This document shows positions 23,363 to 34,600 of a stretch of 64,000 nt of DNA, piece by piece (position 1 is the first letter of the stretch; every line of letters begins with the position of its first letter). Source of the stretch: Struthio camelus (Eukaryota > Chordata > Aves > Struthioniformes > Struthionidae). The DNA is taken from the NCBI RefSeq assembly GCF_040807025.1, contig NC_090981.1:70255645-70319644 (forward strand). Reading direction: 5' to 3'. Both the position numbers and the translations under genes were made by a program. The notes beneath the pieces are model-generated. The model saw nothing but the letters and a program-made list of their open reading frames with translations, did no database searches and was not told the origin of the DNA.

Positions 23363-26300
23363 GCAGGCGCAGTGGTTTCGGCGTGGCTCGTTGGTGCCCT
23401 CGGCTGGCCAGAAATCGGTACTGCAGGCGAAGCGGGGCGCAGGCGCAGTGGTTTCGGCGTGACTCGTTGGTGCCCTCGGCTGGCCAGAAATCGGTACTGC
23501 AGGCGAAGCGGGGCGCATGCGCAGTGGTTTCGGCGTGGCTCGTGGGTGCCCTCGGCTGGCCAGAAATCGGTACTGCAGGCGAAGCGGGGCGCAGGCGCAC
23601 TGGGTTTCGGCGTGGCTCGTTGGTGCCCTCGGCTGGCCAGAAATCGGTACTGCAGGCGAAGCGGGGCGCATGCGCACTGGGTTTCGGCGTGGCTCGTGGG
23701 TGCCCTCGGCTGGCCAGAAATCGGTACTGCAGCCCGAAAAAACGGTCCTGCAGGCGAAGCGGGGCGCATGCGCACTGGGTTTCGGCGTGGGTCGTTGGTG
23801 CCCTCGGCTGGCCAGAAATCGGTACTGCAGGCGAAGCGGGGCGCATGCGCAGTGGTTTCGGCGTGGCTCGTTGGTGCCCTCGGCTGGCCAGAAATCGGTA
23901 CTGCAGGCGAAGCGGGGCGCAGGCGCAGTGGTTTCGGCGTGGCTCGTTGGTGCCCTCGGCTGGCCAGAAATCGGTACTGCAGGCGAAGCGGGGCGCATGC
24001 GCACTGGGTTTCGGCGTGGCTCGTTGGTGCCCTCGGCTGGCCAGAAATCGGTACTGCAGGCGAAGCGGGGCGCATGCGCAGTAGTTTCGGCGTGGCTCGT
24101 GGGTGCCCTCGGCTGGCCAGAAATCGGTACTGCAGCGCGAAAAATCGGTACTGCAGGCGAAGCGGGGCGCATGCGCACTGGGTTTCGGCGTGGCTCGTTG
24201 GTGCCCTCGGCTGGCCAGAAATCGGTCCTGCAGCGCGAAAAATCGGTACTGCAGGCGAAGCGGGGCGCATGCGCACTGGGTTTCGGCGTGGCTCGTTGGT
24301 GCCCTCGGCTGGCCAGAAATCGGTACTGCAGGCGAAGCGGGGCGCAGGCGCAGTGGTTTCGGCGTGGCTCGTTGGTGCCCTCGGCTGGCCAGAAATCGGT
24401 ACTGCAGGCGAAGCGGGGCGCAGGCGCACTGGGTTTCGGCGTGGCTCGTTGGTGCCCTCGGCTGGCCAGAAATCGGTACTGCAGGCGAAGCGGGGCGCAT
24501 GCGCACTGGGTTTCGGCGTGGCTCGTGGGTGCCCTCGGCTGGCCAGAAATCGGTACTGCAGCCCGAAAAAACGGTCCTGCAGGCGAAGCGGGGCGCATGC
24601 GCACTGGGTTTCGGCGTGGGTCGTTGGTGCCCTCGGCTGGCCAGAAATCGGTACTGCAGGCGAAGCGGGGCGCATGCGCAGTGGTTTCGGCGTGGCTCGT
24701 TGGTGCCCTCGGCTGGCCAGAAATCGGTACTGCAGGCGAAGCGGGGCGCAGGCGCAGTGGTTTCGGCGTGGCTCGTGGGTGCCCTCGGCTGGCCAGAAAT
24801 CGGTACTGCAGCGCGAAAAATCGGTACTGCAGGCGAAGCGGGGCGCAGGCGCAGTGGTTTCGGCGTGGCTCGTGGGTGCCCTCGGCTGGCCAGAAATCGG
24901 TACTGCAGGCGAAGCGGGGCGCATGCGCAGTGGTTTCGGCGTGGCTCGTTGGTGCCCTCGGCTGGCCAGAAATCGGTCCTGCAGCGCGAAAAATCGGTAC
25001 TGCAGGCGAAGCGGGGCGCATGCGCACTGGGTTTCGGCGTGACTCGTGGGTGCCCTCGGCTGGCCAGAAATCGGTACTACAGCCCGAAAAATCGGTACTG
25101 CAGGCGAAGCGGGGCGCAGGCGCAGTGGTTTCGGCGTGGCTCGTTGGTGCCCTCGGCTGGCCAGAAATCGGTACTGCAGCGCGAAAAATCCGTACTGCAG
25201 GCGAAGCGGGGCGCATGCGCACTGGGTTTCGGTGTGGCTCGTTGGTGCCCTCGGCTGGCGAAAAATCGGTACTGCAGGCGAAGCGGGGCGCATGCGCAGT
25301 GGTTTCGGCGTGGCTCGTTGGTGCCCTCGGCTGGCCAAAAATCGGTACTGCAGGCGAAGCGGGGTGCATGCGCAGTGGTTTCGGCGTGGCTCGTTGGTGC
25401 CCTCGGCTGGCCAGAAATCGGTACTGCAGGCGAAGCGGGGCGCAGGCGCAGTGGTTTCGGCGTGGCTCGTTGGTGCCCTCGGCTGGCCAGAAATCGGTAC
25501 TGCAGGCGAAGCGGGGCGCATGCGCAGTGGTTTCGGCGTGGCTCGTTGGTGCCCTCGGCTGGCCAGAAATCGGTACTGCAGGCGAAGCGGGGCGCAGGCG
25601 CAGTGGTTTCGGCGTGGCTCGTTGGTGCCCTCGGCTGGCGAGAAATCGGTACTGCAGGCGAAGCGGGGCGCATGCGCAGTAGTTTCGGCGTGGCTCGTGG
25701 GTGCCCTCGGCTGGCCAGAAATCGGTACTGCAGCGCGAAAAATCGGTACTGCAGGCGAAGCGGGGCGCATGCGCACTGGGTTTCGGCGTGGCTCGTTGGT
25801 GCCCTCGGCTGGCCAGAAATCGGTACTGCAGCCCGAAAAATCGGTACTGCAGGCGAAGCGGGGCGCATGCGCACTGGGTTTCGGCGTGGCTCGTGGGTGC
25901 CCTCGGCTGGCCAGAAATCGGTACTGCAGGCGAAGCGGGGCGCAGGCGCAGTGGTTTCGGCGTGGCTCGTTGGTGCCCTCGGCTGGCCAGAAATCGGTAC
26001 TGCAGGCGAAGCGGGGCGCAGGCGCAGTGGTTTCGGCGTGGCTCGTTGGTGCCCTCGGCTGGCCAGAAATCGGTACTGCAGGCGAAGCGGGGCGCAGGCG
26101 CACTGGGTTTCGGCGTGGCTCGTTGGTGCCCTCGGCTGGCCAGAAATCGGTACTGCAGGCGAAGCGGGGCGCATGCGCACTGGGTTTCGGCGTGGCTCGT
26201 GGGTGCCCTCGGCTGGCCAGAAATCGGTACTGCAGCCCGAAAAAACGGTCCTGCAGGCGAAGCGGGGCGCATGCGCACTGGGTTTCGGCGTGGGTCGTTG

Positions 26301-27611
26301 GTGCCCTCGGCTGGCCAGAAATCGGTACTGCAGGCGAAGCGGGGCGCATGCGCAGTGGTTTCGGCGTGGCTCGTTGGTGCCCTCGGCTGGCCAGAAATCG
26401 GTACTGCAGGCGAAGCGGGGCGCAGGCGCAGTGGTTTCGGCGTGGCTCGTTGGTGCCCTCGGCTGGCCAGAAATCGGTACTGCAGGCGAAGCGGGGCGCA
26501 TGCGCAGTGGTTTCGGCGTGGCTCGTTGGTGCCCTCGGCTGGCCAGAAATCGGTACTGCAGCGCGAAAAATCGGTACTGCAGGCGAAGCGGGGCGCATGC
26601 GCACTGGGTTTCGGCGTGACTCGTGGGTGCCCTCGGCTGGCCAGAAATCGGTACTACAGCCCGAAAAATCGGTACTGCAGGCGAAGCGGGGCGCAGGCGC
26701 AGTGGTTTCGGCGTGGCTCGTTGGTGCCCTCGGCTGGCCAGAAATCGGTACTGCAGCGCGAAAAATCCGTACTGCAGGCGAAGCGGGGCGCATGCGCACT
26801 GGGTTTCGGTGTGGCTCGTTGGTGCCCTCGGCTGGCGAAAAATCGGTACTGCAGGCGAAGCGGGGCGCATGCGCAGTGGTTTCGGCGTGGCTCGTTGGTG
26901 CCCTCGGCTGGCCAGAAATCGGTACTGCAGGCGAAGCGGGGTGCATGCGCAGTGGTTTCGGCGTGGCTCGTTGGTGCCCTCGGCTGGCCAGAAATCGGTA
27001 CTGCAGGCGAAGCGGGGCGCAGGCGCAGTGGTTTCGGCGTGGCTCGTGGGTGCCCTCGGCTGGCCAGAAATCGGTACTGCAGGCGAAGCGGGGCGCATGC
27101 GCAGTGGTTTCGGCGTGGCTCGTTGGTGCCCTCGGCTGGCCAGAAATCGGTACTGCAGGCGAAGCGGGGCGCAGGCGCAGTGGTTTCGGCGTGGCTCGTT
27201 GGTGCCCTCGGCTGGCCAGAAATCGGTACTGCAGGCGAAGCGGGGCGCAGGCGCAGTGGTTTCGGCGTGGCTCGTTGGTGCCCTCGGCTGGCGAAAAATC
27301 GGTACTGCAGGCGAAGCGGGGCGCATGCGCACTGGGTTTCGGCGTGGCTCGTTGGTGCCCTCGGCTGGCCAGAAATCGGTACTGCAGGCGAAGCGGGGCG
27401 CATGCGCAGTGGTTTCGGCGTGGCTCGTTGGTGCCCTCGGCTGGCCAGAAATCGGTACTGCAGGCGAAGCGGGGCGCAGGCGCAGTGGTTTCGGCGTGGC
27501 TCGTTGGTGCCCTCGGCTGGCCAGAAATCGGTACTGCAGCGCGAAAAATCGGTCCTGCAGGCGAAGCGGGGCGCATGCGCAGTGGTTTCGGCGTGGCTCG
27601 TTGGTGCCCTC

Positions 27612-28622
27612 GGCTAGCCAGAAATCGGTACTGCAGGCGAAGCGGGGCGCAGGCGCAGTGGTTTCGGCGTGGCTCGTTGGTGCCCTCGGCTGGCCAGAAA
27701 TCGGTACTGCAGGCGAAGCGGGGCGCATGCGCAGTGGTTTCGGCGTGGCTCGTTGGTGCCCTCGGCTGGCCAGAAATCGGTACTGCAGGCGAAGCGGGGC
27801 GCAGGCGCAGTGGTTTCGGCGTGGCTCGTTGGTGCCCTCGGCTGGCCAGAAATCGGTCCTGCAGGCGAAGCGGGGCGCATGCGCAGTGGTTTCGGCGTGG
27901 CTCGTTGGTGCCCTCGGCTGGCCAGAAATCGGTACTGCAGGCGAAGCGGGGCGCAGGCGCAGTGGTTTCGGCGTGGCTCGTTGGTGCCCTCGGCTGGCCA
28001 AAAATCGGTACTGCAGGCGAAGCGGGGCGCAGGCGCAGTGGTTTCGGCGTGGCTCGTTGGTGCCCTCGGCTGGCCAGAAATCGGTACTGCAGGCGAAGCG
28101 GGGCGCAGGCGCAGTGGTTTCGGCGTGGCTCGTTGGTGCCCTCGGCTGGCCAGAAATCGGTACTGCAGGCGAAGCGGGGCGCAGGCGCAGTGGTTTCGGC
28201 GTGGCTCGTGGGTGCCCTCGGCTGGCCAGAAATCGGTACTGCAGGCGAAGCGGGGCGCAGGCGCAGTGGTTTCGGCGTGGCTCGTTGGTGCCCTCGGCTG
28301 GCGAAAAATCGGTACTGCAGGCGAAGCGGGGCGCATGCGCACTGGGTTTCGGCGTGGCTCGTTGGTGCCCTCGGCTGGCCAGAAATCGGTACTGCAGGCG
28401 AAGCGGGGCGCATGCGCAGTGGTTTCGGCGTGGCTCGTGGGTGCCCTCGGCTGGCCAGAAATCGGTACTGCAGGCGAAGCGGGGCGCAGGCGCACTGGGT
28501 TTCGGCGTGGCTCGTTGGTGCCCTCGGCTGGCCAGAAATCGGTCCTGCAGCGCGAAAAATCGGTCCTGCAGGCGAAGCGGGGCGCATGCGCAGTGGTTTC
28601 GGCGTGGCTCGTTGGTGCCCTC
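27612..28622 (+). repeat. 1011-bp higher-order segment, third instance
   Basis: Bounded by GGCTAGCC at 27612 and 28623, offset 17679 bp from the first pair. It lies within a longer duplicated stretch. The landmark ACTACAGCCCG at 9148 recurs at 26653 (offset 17505). The 174-bp difference between the two offsets equals two whole units (98 + 76 bp) present near 26745-26930 and missing from the block near 9.2 kb. Confidence 0.8.
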
Positions 28623-31600
28623 GGCTAGCCAGAAATCGGTACTGCAGGCGAAGCGGGGCGCAGGCGCAGTGGTTTCGGCGTGGCTCGTTGGTGCCCTCGG
28701 CTGGCCAGAAATCGGTACTGCAGGCGAAGCGGGGCGCATGCGCAGTGGTTTCGGCGTGGCTCGTTGGTGCCCTCGGCTGGCCAGAAATCGGTACTGCAGG
28801 CGAAGCGGTGCGCAGGCGCAGTGGTTTCGGCGTGGCTCGTTGGTGCCCTCGGCTGGCCAGAAATCGGTCCTGCAGGCGAAGCGGGGCGCATGCGCAGTGG
28901 TTTCGGCGTGGCTCGTTGGTGCCCTCGGCTGGCCAAAAATCGGTACTGCAGGCGAAGCGGGGCGCAGGCGCAGTGGTTTCGGCGTGGCTCGTTGGTGCCC
29001 TCGGCTGGCGAAAAATCGGTACTGCAGGCGAAGCGGTGCGCAGGCGCAGTGGTTTCGGCGTGGCTCGTGGGGGCCCTCGGCTGGCCAGAAATCGGTACTG
29101 CAGGCGAAGCGGGGCGCATGCGCAGTGGTTTCGGCGTGGCTCGTTGGTGCCCTCGGCTGGCCAGAAATCGGTACTGCAGCACGAAAAATCGGTACTGCAG
29201 GCGAAGCGGGGCGCATGCGCACTGGGTTTCGGCGTGGCTCGTTGGTGCCCTCGGCTGGCCAGAAATCGGTACTGCAGCCCGAAAAATCGGTACTGCAGGC
29301 GAAGCGGGGCGCATGCGCAGTGGTTTCGGCGTGGCTCGTTGGTGCCCTCGGCTGGCCAGAAATCGGTACTGCAGGCGAAGCGGGGCGCATGCGCAGTGGT
29401 TTCGGCGTGGCTCGTTGGTGCCCTCGGCTGGCCAGAAATTGGTACTGCAGGCGAAGCGGGGCGCAGGCGCAGTGGTTTCGGCGTGGCTCGTTGGTGCCCT
29501 CGGCTGGCGAAAAATCGGTACTGCAGGCGAAGCGGGGCGCAGGCGCAGTGGTTTCGGCGTGGCTCGTTGGTGCCCTCGGCTGGCCAGAAATCGGTACTGC
29601 AGCCCGAAAAAACGGTCCTGCAGGCGAAGCGGGGCGCATGCGCACTGGGTTTCGGCGTGGGTCGTTGGTGCCCTCGGCTGGCCAGAAATCGGTACTGCAG
29701 GCGAAGCGGGGCGCATGCGCAGTGGTTTCGGCGTGGCTCGTTGGTGCCCTCGGCTGGCCAGAAATCGGTACTGCAGGCGAAGCGGGGCGCAGGCGCAGTG
29801 GTTTCGGCGTGGCTCGTTGGTGCCCTCGGCTGGCGAAAAATCGGTACTGCAGGCGAAGCGGGGCGCATGCGCAGTGGTTTCGGCGTGGCTCGTTGGTGCC
29901 CTCGGCTGGCCAGAAATCGGTACTGCAGGCGAAGCGGGGCGCATGCGCACTGGGTTTCGGCGTGGCTCGTTGGTGCCCTCGGCTGGCCAGAAATCGGTAC
30001 TGCAGCGCGAAAAATCGGTACTGCAGGCGAAGCGGGGCGCAGGCGCAGTGGTTTCGGCGTGGCTCGTGGGTGCCCTCGGCTGGCCAGAAATCGGTACTGC
30101 AGGCGAAGCGGGGCGCATGCGCAGTGGTTTCGGCGTGGCTCGTTGGTGCCCTCGGCTGGCCAGAAATCGGTACTGCAGCGCGAAAAATCCGTACTGCAGG
30201 CGAAGCGGGGCGCATGCGCACTGGGTTTCGGTGTGGCTCGTTGGTGCCCTCGGCTGACGAAAAATCGGTACTGCAGGCGAAGCGGGGCGCATGCGCAGTG
30301 GTTTCGGCGTGGCTCGTTGGTGCCCTCGGCTGGCCAAAAATCGGTACTGCAGGCGAAGCGGGGTGCATGCGCAGTGGTTTCGGCGTGGCTCGTTGGTGCC
30401 CTCGGCTGGCCAGAAATCGGTACTGCAGGCGAAGCGGGGCGCAGGCGCAGTGGTTTCGGCGTGGCTCGTTGGTGCCCTCGGCTGGCCAGAAATCGGTACT
30501 GCAGGCGAAGCGGGGCGCATGCGCAGTGGTTTCGGCGTGGCTCGTTGGTGCCCTCGGCTGGCCAGAAATCGGTACTGCAGGCGAAGCGGGGCGCAGGCGC
30601 AGTGGTTTCGGCGTGGGTCGTTGGTGCCCTCGGCTGGCCAGAAATCGGTACTGCAGGCGAAGCGGGGCGCATGCGCAGTGGTTTCGGCGTGGCTCGTGGG
30701 TGCCCTCGGCTGGCCAGAAATCGGTACTGCAGCACGAAAAATCGGTACTGCAGGCGAAGCGGGGCGCATGCGCACTGGGTTTCGGCGTGGCTCGTTGGTG
30801 CCCTCGGCTGGCCAGAAATCGGTACTGCAGCCCGAAAAATCGGTACTGCAGGCGAAGCGGGGCGCATGCGCACTGGGTTTCGGCGTGGCTCGTGGGTGCC
30901 CTCGGCTGGCCAGAAATCGGTACTGCAGGCGAAGCGGGGCGCATGCGCAGTGGTTTCGGCGTGGCTCGTTGGTGCCCTCGGCTGGCCAGAAATTGGTACT
31001 GCAGGCGAAGCGGGGCGCAGGCGCAGTGGTTTCGGCGTGGCTCGTTGGTGCCCTCGGCTGGCGAAAAATCGGTACTGCAGGCGAAGCGGGGCGCATGCGC
31101 AGTGGTTTCGGCGTGGCTCGTTGGTGCCCTCGGCTGGCCAGAAATCGGTACTGCAGGCGAAGCGGGGCGCATGCGCAGTGGTTTCGGCGTGGCTCGTGGG
31201 TGCCCTCGGCTGGCCAGAAATCGGTACTGCAGGCGAAGCGGGGCGCATGCGCAGTGGTTTCGGCGTGGCTCGTTGGTGCCCTCGGCTGGCCAGAAATCGG
31301 TACTGCAGGCGAAGCGGGGCGCATGCGCACTGGGTTTCGGCGTGGCTCGTTGGTGCCCTCGGCTGGCCAGAAATCGGTACTGCAGGCGAAGCGGGGCGCA
31401 GGCGCAGTGGTTTCGGCGTGGCTCGTGGGTGCCCTCGGCTGGCCAGAAATCGGTACTGCAGGCGAAGCGGGGCGCAGGCGCACTGGGTTTCGGCGTGGCT
31501 CGTTGGTGCCCTCGGCTGGCCAGAAATCGGTACTGCAGGCGAAGCGGGGCGCATGCGCACTGGGTTTCGGCGTGGCTCGTGGGTGCCCTCGGCTGGCCAG

Positions 31601-34600
31601 AAATCGGTACTGCAGCCCGAAAAAACGGTCCTGCAGGCGAAGCGGGGCGCATGCGCACTGGGTTTCGGCGTGGGTCGTTGGTGCCCTCGGCTGGCCAGAA
31701 ATCGGTACTGCAGGCGAAGCGGGGCGCATGCGCAGTGGTTTCGGCGTGGCTCGTTGGTGCCCTCGGCTGGCCAGAAATCGGTACTGCAGGCGAAGCGGGG
31801 CGCATGCGCAGTGGTTTCGGCGTGGCTCGTTGGTGCCCTCGGCTGGCCAGAAATCGGTACTGCAGGCGAAGCGGGGCGCATGCGCACTGGGTTTCGGCGT
31901 GGCTCGTTGGTGCCCTCGGCTGGCCAGAAATCGGTACTGCAGCCCGAAAAATCGGTACTGCAGGCGAAGCGGGGCGCATGCGCACTGGGTTTCGGCGTGG
32001 GTCGTTGGTGCCCTCGGCTGGCCAGAAATCGGTACTGCAGGCGAAGCGGGGCGCAGGCGCAGTGGTTTCGGCGTGGCTCGTTGGTGCCCTCGGCTGGCCA
32101 GAAATCGGTACTGCAGGCGAAGCGGGGCGCAGGCGCACTGGGTTTCGGCGTGGCTCGTTGGTGCCCTCGGCTGGCCAGAAATCGGTACTGCAGGCGAAGC
32201 GGGGCGCAGGCGCACTGGGTTTCGGCGTGGCTCGTTGGTGCCCTCGGCTGGCCAGAAATCGGTACTGCAGCCCGAAAAATCGGTACTGCAGGCGAAGCGG
32301 GGCGCATGCGCACTGGGTTTCGGCGTGGGTCGTTGGTGCCCTCGGCTGGCCAGAAATCGGTACTGCAGGCGAAGCGGGGCGCAGGCGCAGTGGTTTCGGC
32401 GTGGCTCGTTGGTGCCCTCGGCTGGCCAGAAATCGGTACTGCAGGCGAAGCGGGGCGCATGCGCACTGGGTTTCGGCGTGGCTCGTGGGTGCCCTCGGCT
32501 GGCCAGAAATCGGTACTGCAGCCCGAAAAAACGGTCCTGCAGGCGAAGCGGGGCGCATGCGCACTGGGTTTCGGCGTGGGTCGTTGGTGCCCTCGGCTGG
32601 CCAGAAATCGGTACTGCAGGCGAAGCGGGGCGCATGCGCAGTGGTTTCGGCGTGGCTCGTTGGTGCCCTCGGCTGGCCAGAAATCGGTACTGCAGGCGAA
32701 GCGGGGCGCAGGCGCAGTGGTTTCGGCGTGGCTCGTTGGTGCCCTCGGCTGGCCAGAAATCGGTACTGCAGGCGAAGCGGGGCGCATGCGCACTGGGTTT
32801 CGGCGTGGCTCGTTGGTGCCCTCGGCTGGCCAGAAATCGGTACTGCAGCGCGAAAAATCGGTACTGCAGGCGAAGCGGGGCGCAGGCGCAGTGGTTTCGG
32901 CGTGGCTCGTGGGTGCCCTCGGCTGGCCAGAAATCGGTACTGCAGGCGAAGCGGGGCGCATGCGCAGTGGTTTCGGCGTGGCTCGTTGGTGCCCTCGGCT
33001 GGCCAGAAATCGGTCCTGCAGCGCGAAAAATCGGTACTGCAGGCGAAGCGGGGCGCATGCGCACTGGGTTTCGGCGTGGCTCGTTGGTGCCCTCGGCTGG
33101 CCAGAAATCGGTACTGCAGCCCGAAAAATCGGTACTGCAGGCGAAGCGGGGCGCATGCGCACTGGGTTTCGGCGTGGCTCGTGGGTGCCCTCGGCTGGCC
33201 AGAAATCGGTACTGCAGGCGAAGCGGGGCGCATGCGCAGTGGTTTCGGCGTGGCTCGTTGGTGCCCTCGGCTGGCCAGAAATCGGTACTGCAGGCGAAGC
33301 GGGGCGCAGGCGCAGTGGTTTCGGCGTGGCTCGTTGGTGCCCTCGGCTGGCCAGAAATCGGTACTGCAGGCGAAGCGGGGCGCAGGCGCACTGGGTTTCG
33401 GCGTGGCTCGTGGGTGCCCTCGGCTGGCCAGAAATCGGTACTGCAGCCCGAAAAAACGGTCCTGCAGGCGAAGCGGGGCGCATGCGCAGTGGTTTCGGCG
33501 TGGCTCGTTGGTGCCCTCGGCTGGCCAGAAATCGGTACTGCAGGCGAAGCGGGGCGCATGCGCAGTGGTTTCGGCGTGGCTCGTTGGTGCCCTCGGCTGG
33601 CCAGAAATCGGTACTGCAGGCGAAGCGGGGCGCAGGCGCAGTGGTTTCGGCGTGGCTCGTGGGTGCCCTCGGCTGGCCAGAAATCGGTACTGCAGGCGAA
33701 GCGGGGCGCAGGCGCACTGGGTTTCGGCGTGGCTCGTTGGTGCCCTCGGCTGGCCAGAAATCGGTACTGCAGCGCGAAAAATCGGTACTGCAGGCGAAGC
33801 GGGGCGCATGCGCACTGGGTTTCGGCGTGACTCGTGGGTGCCCTCGGCTGGCCAGAAATCGGTACTACAGCCCGAAAAATCGGTACTGCAGGCGAAGCGG
33901 GGCGCAGGCGCAGTGGTTTCGGCGTGGCTCGTTGGTGCCCTCGGCTGGCCAGAAATCGGTACTGCAGCACGAAAAATCGGTACTGCAGGCGAAGCGGGGC
34001 GCATGCGCACTGGGTTTCGGCGTGGCTCGTTGGTGCCCTCGGCTGGCCAGAAATCGGTACTGCAGGCGAAGCGGGGCGCATGCGCAGTGGTTTCGGCGTG
34101 GCTCGTTGGTGCCCTCGGCTGGCCAGAAATTGGTACTGCAGGCGAAGCGGGGCGCATGCGCAGTGGTTTCGGCGTGGCTCGTTGGTGCCCTCGGCTGGCG
34201 AAAAATCGGTACTGCAGGCGAAGCGGGGCGCAGGCGCAGTGGTTTCGGCGTGGCTCGTTGGTGCCCTCGGCTGGCCAGAAATCGGTACTGCAGCCCGAAA
34301 AAACGGTCCTGCAGGCGAAGCGGGGCGCATGCGCACTGGGTTTCGGCGTGGGTCGTTGGTGCCCTCGGCTGGCCAGAAATCGGTACTGCAGGCGAAGCGG
34401 GGCGCATGCGCAGTGGTTTCGGCGTGGCTCGTTGGTGCCCTCGGCTGGCCAGAAATCGGTACTGCAGGCGAAGCGGGGCGCAGGCGCACTGGGTTTCGGC
34501 GTGGCTCGTTGGTGCCCTCGGCTGGCCAGAAATCGGTACTGCAGGCGAAGCGGGGCGCAGGCGCAGTGGTTTCGGCGTGGCTCGTTGGTGCCCTCGGCTG

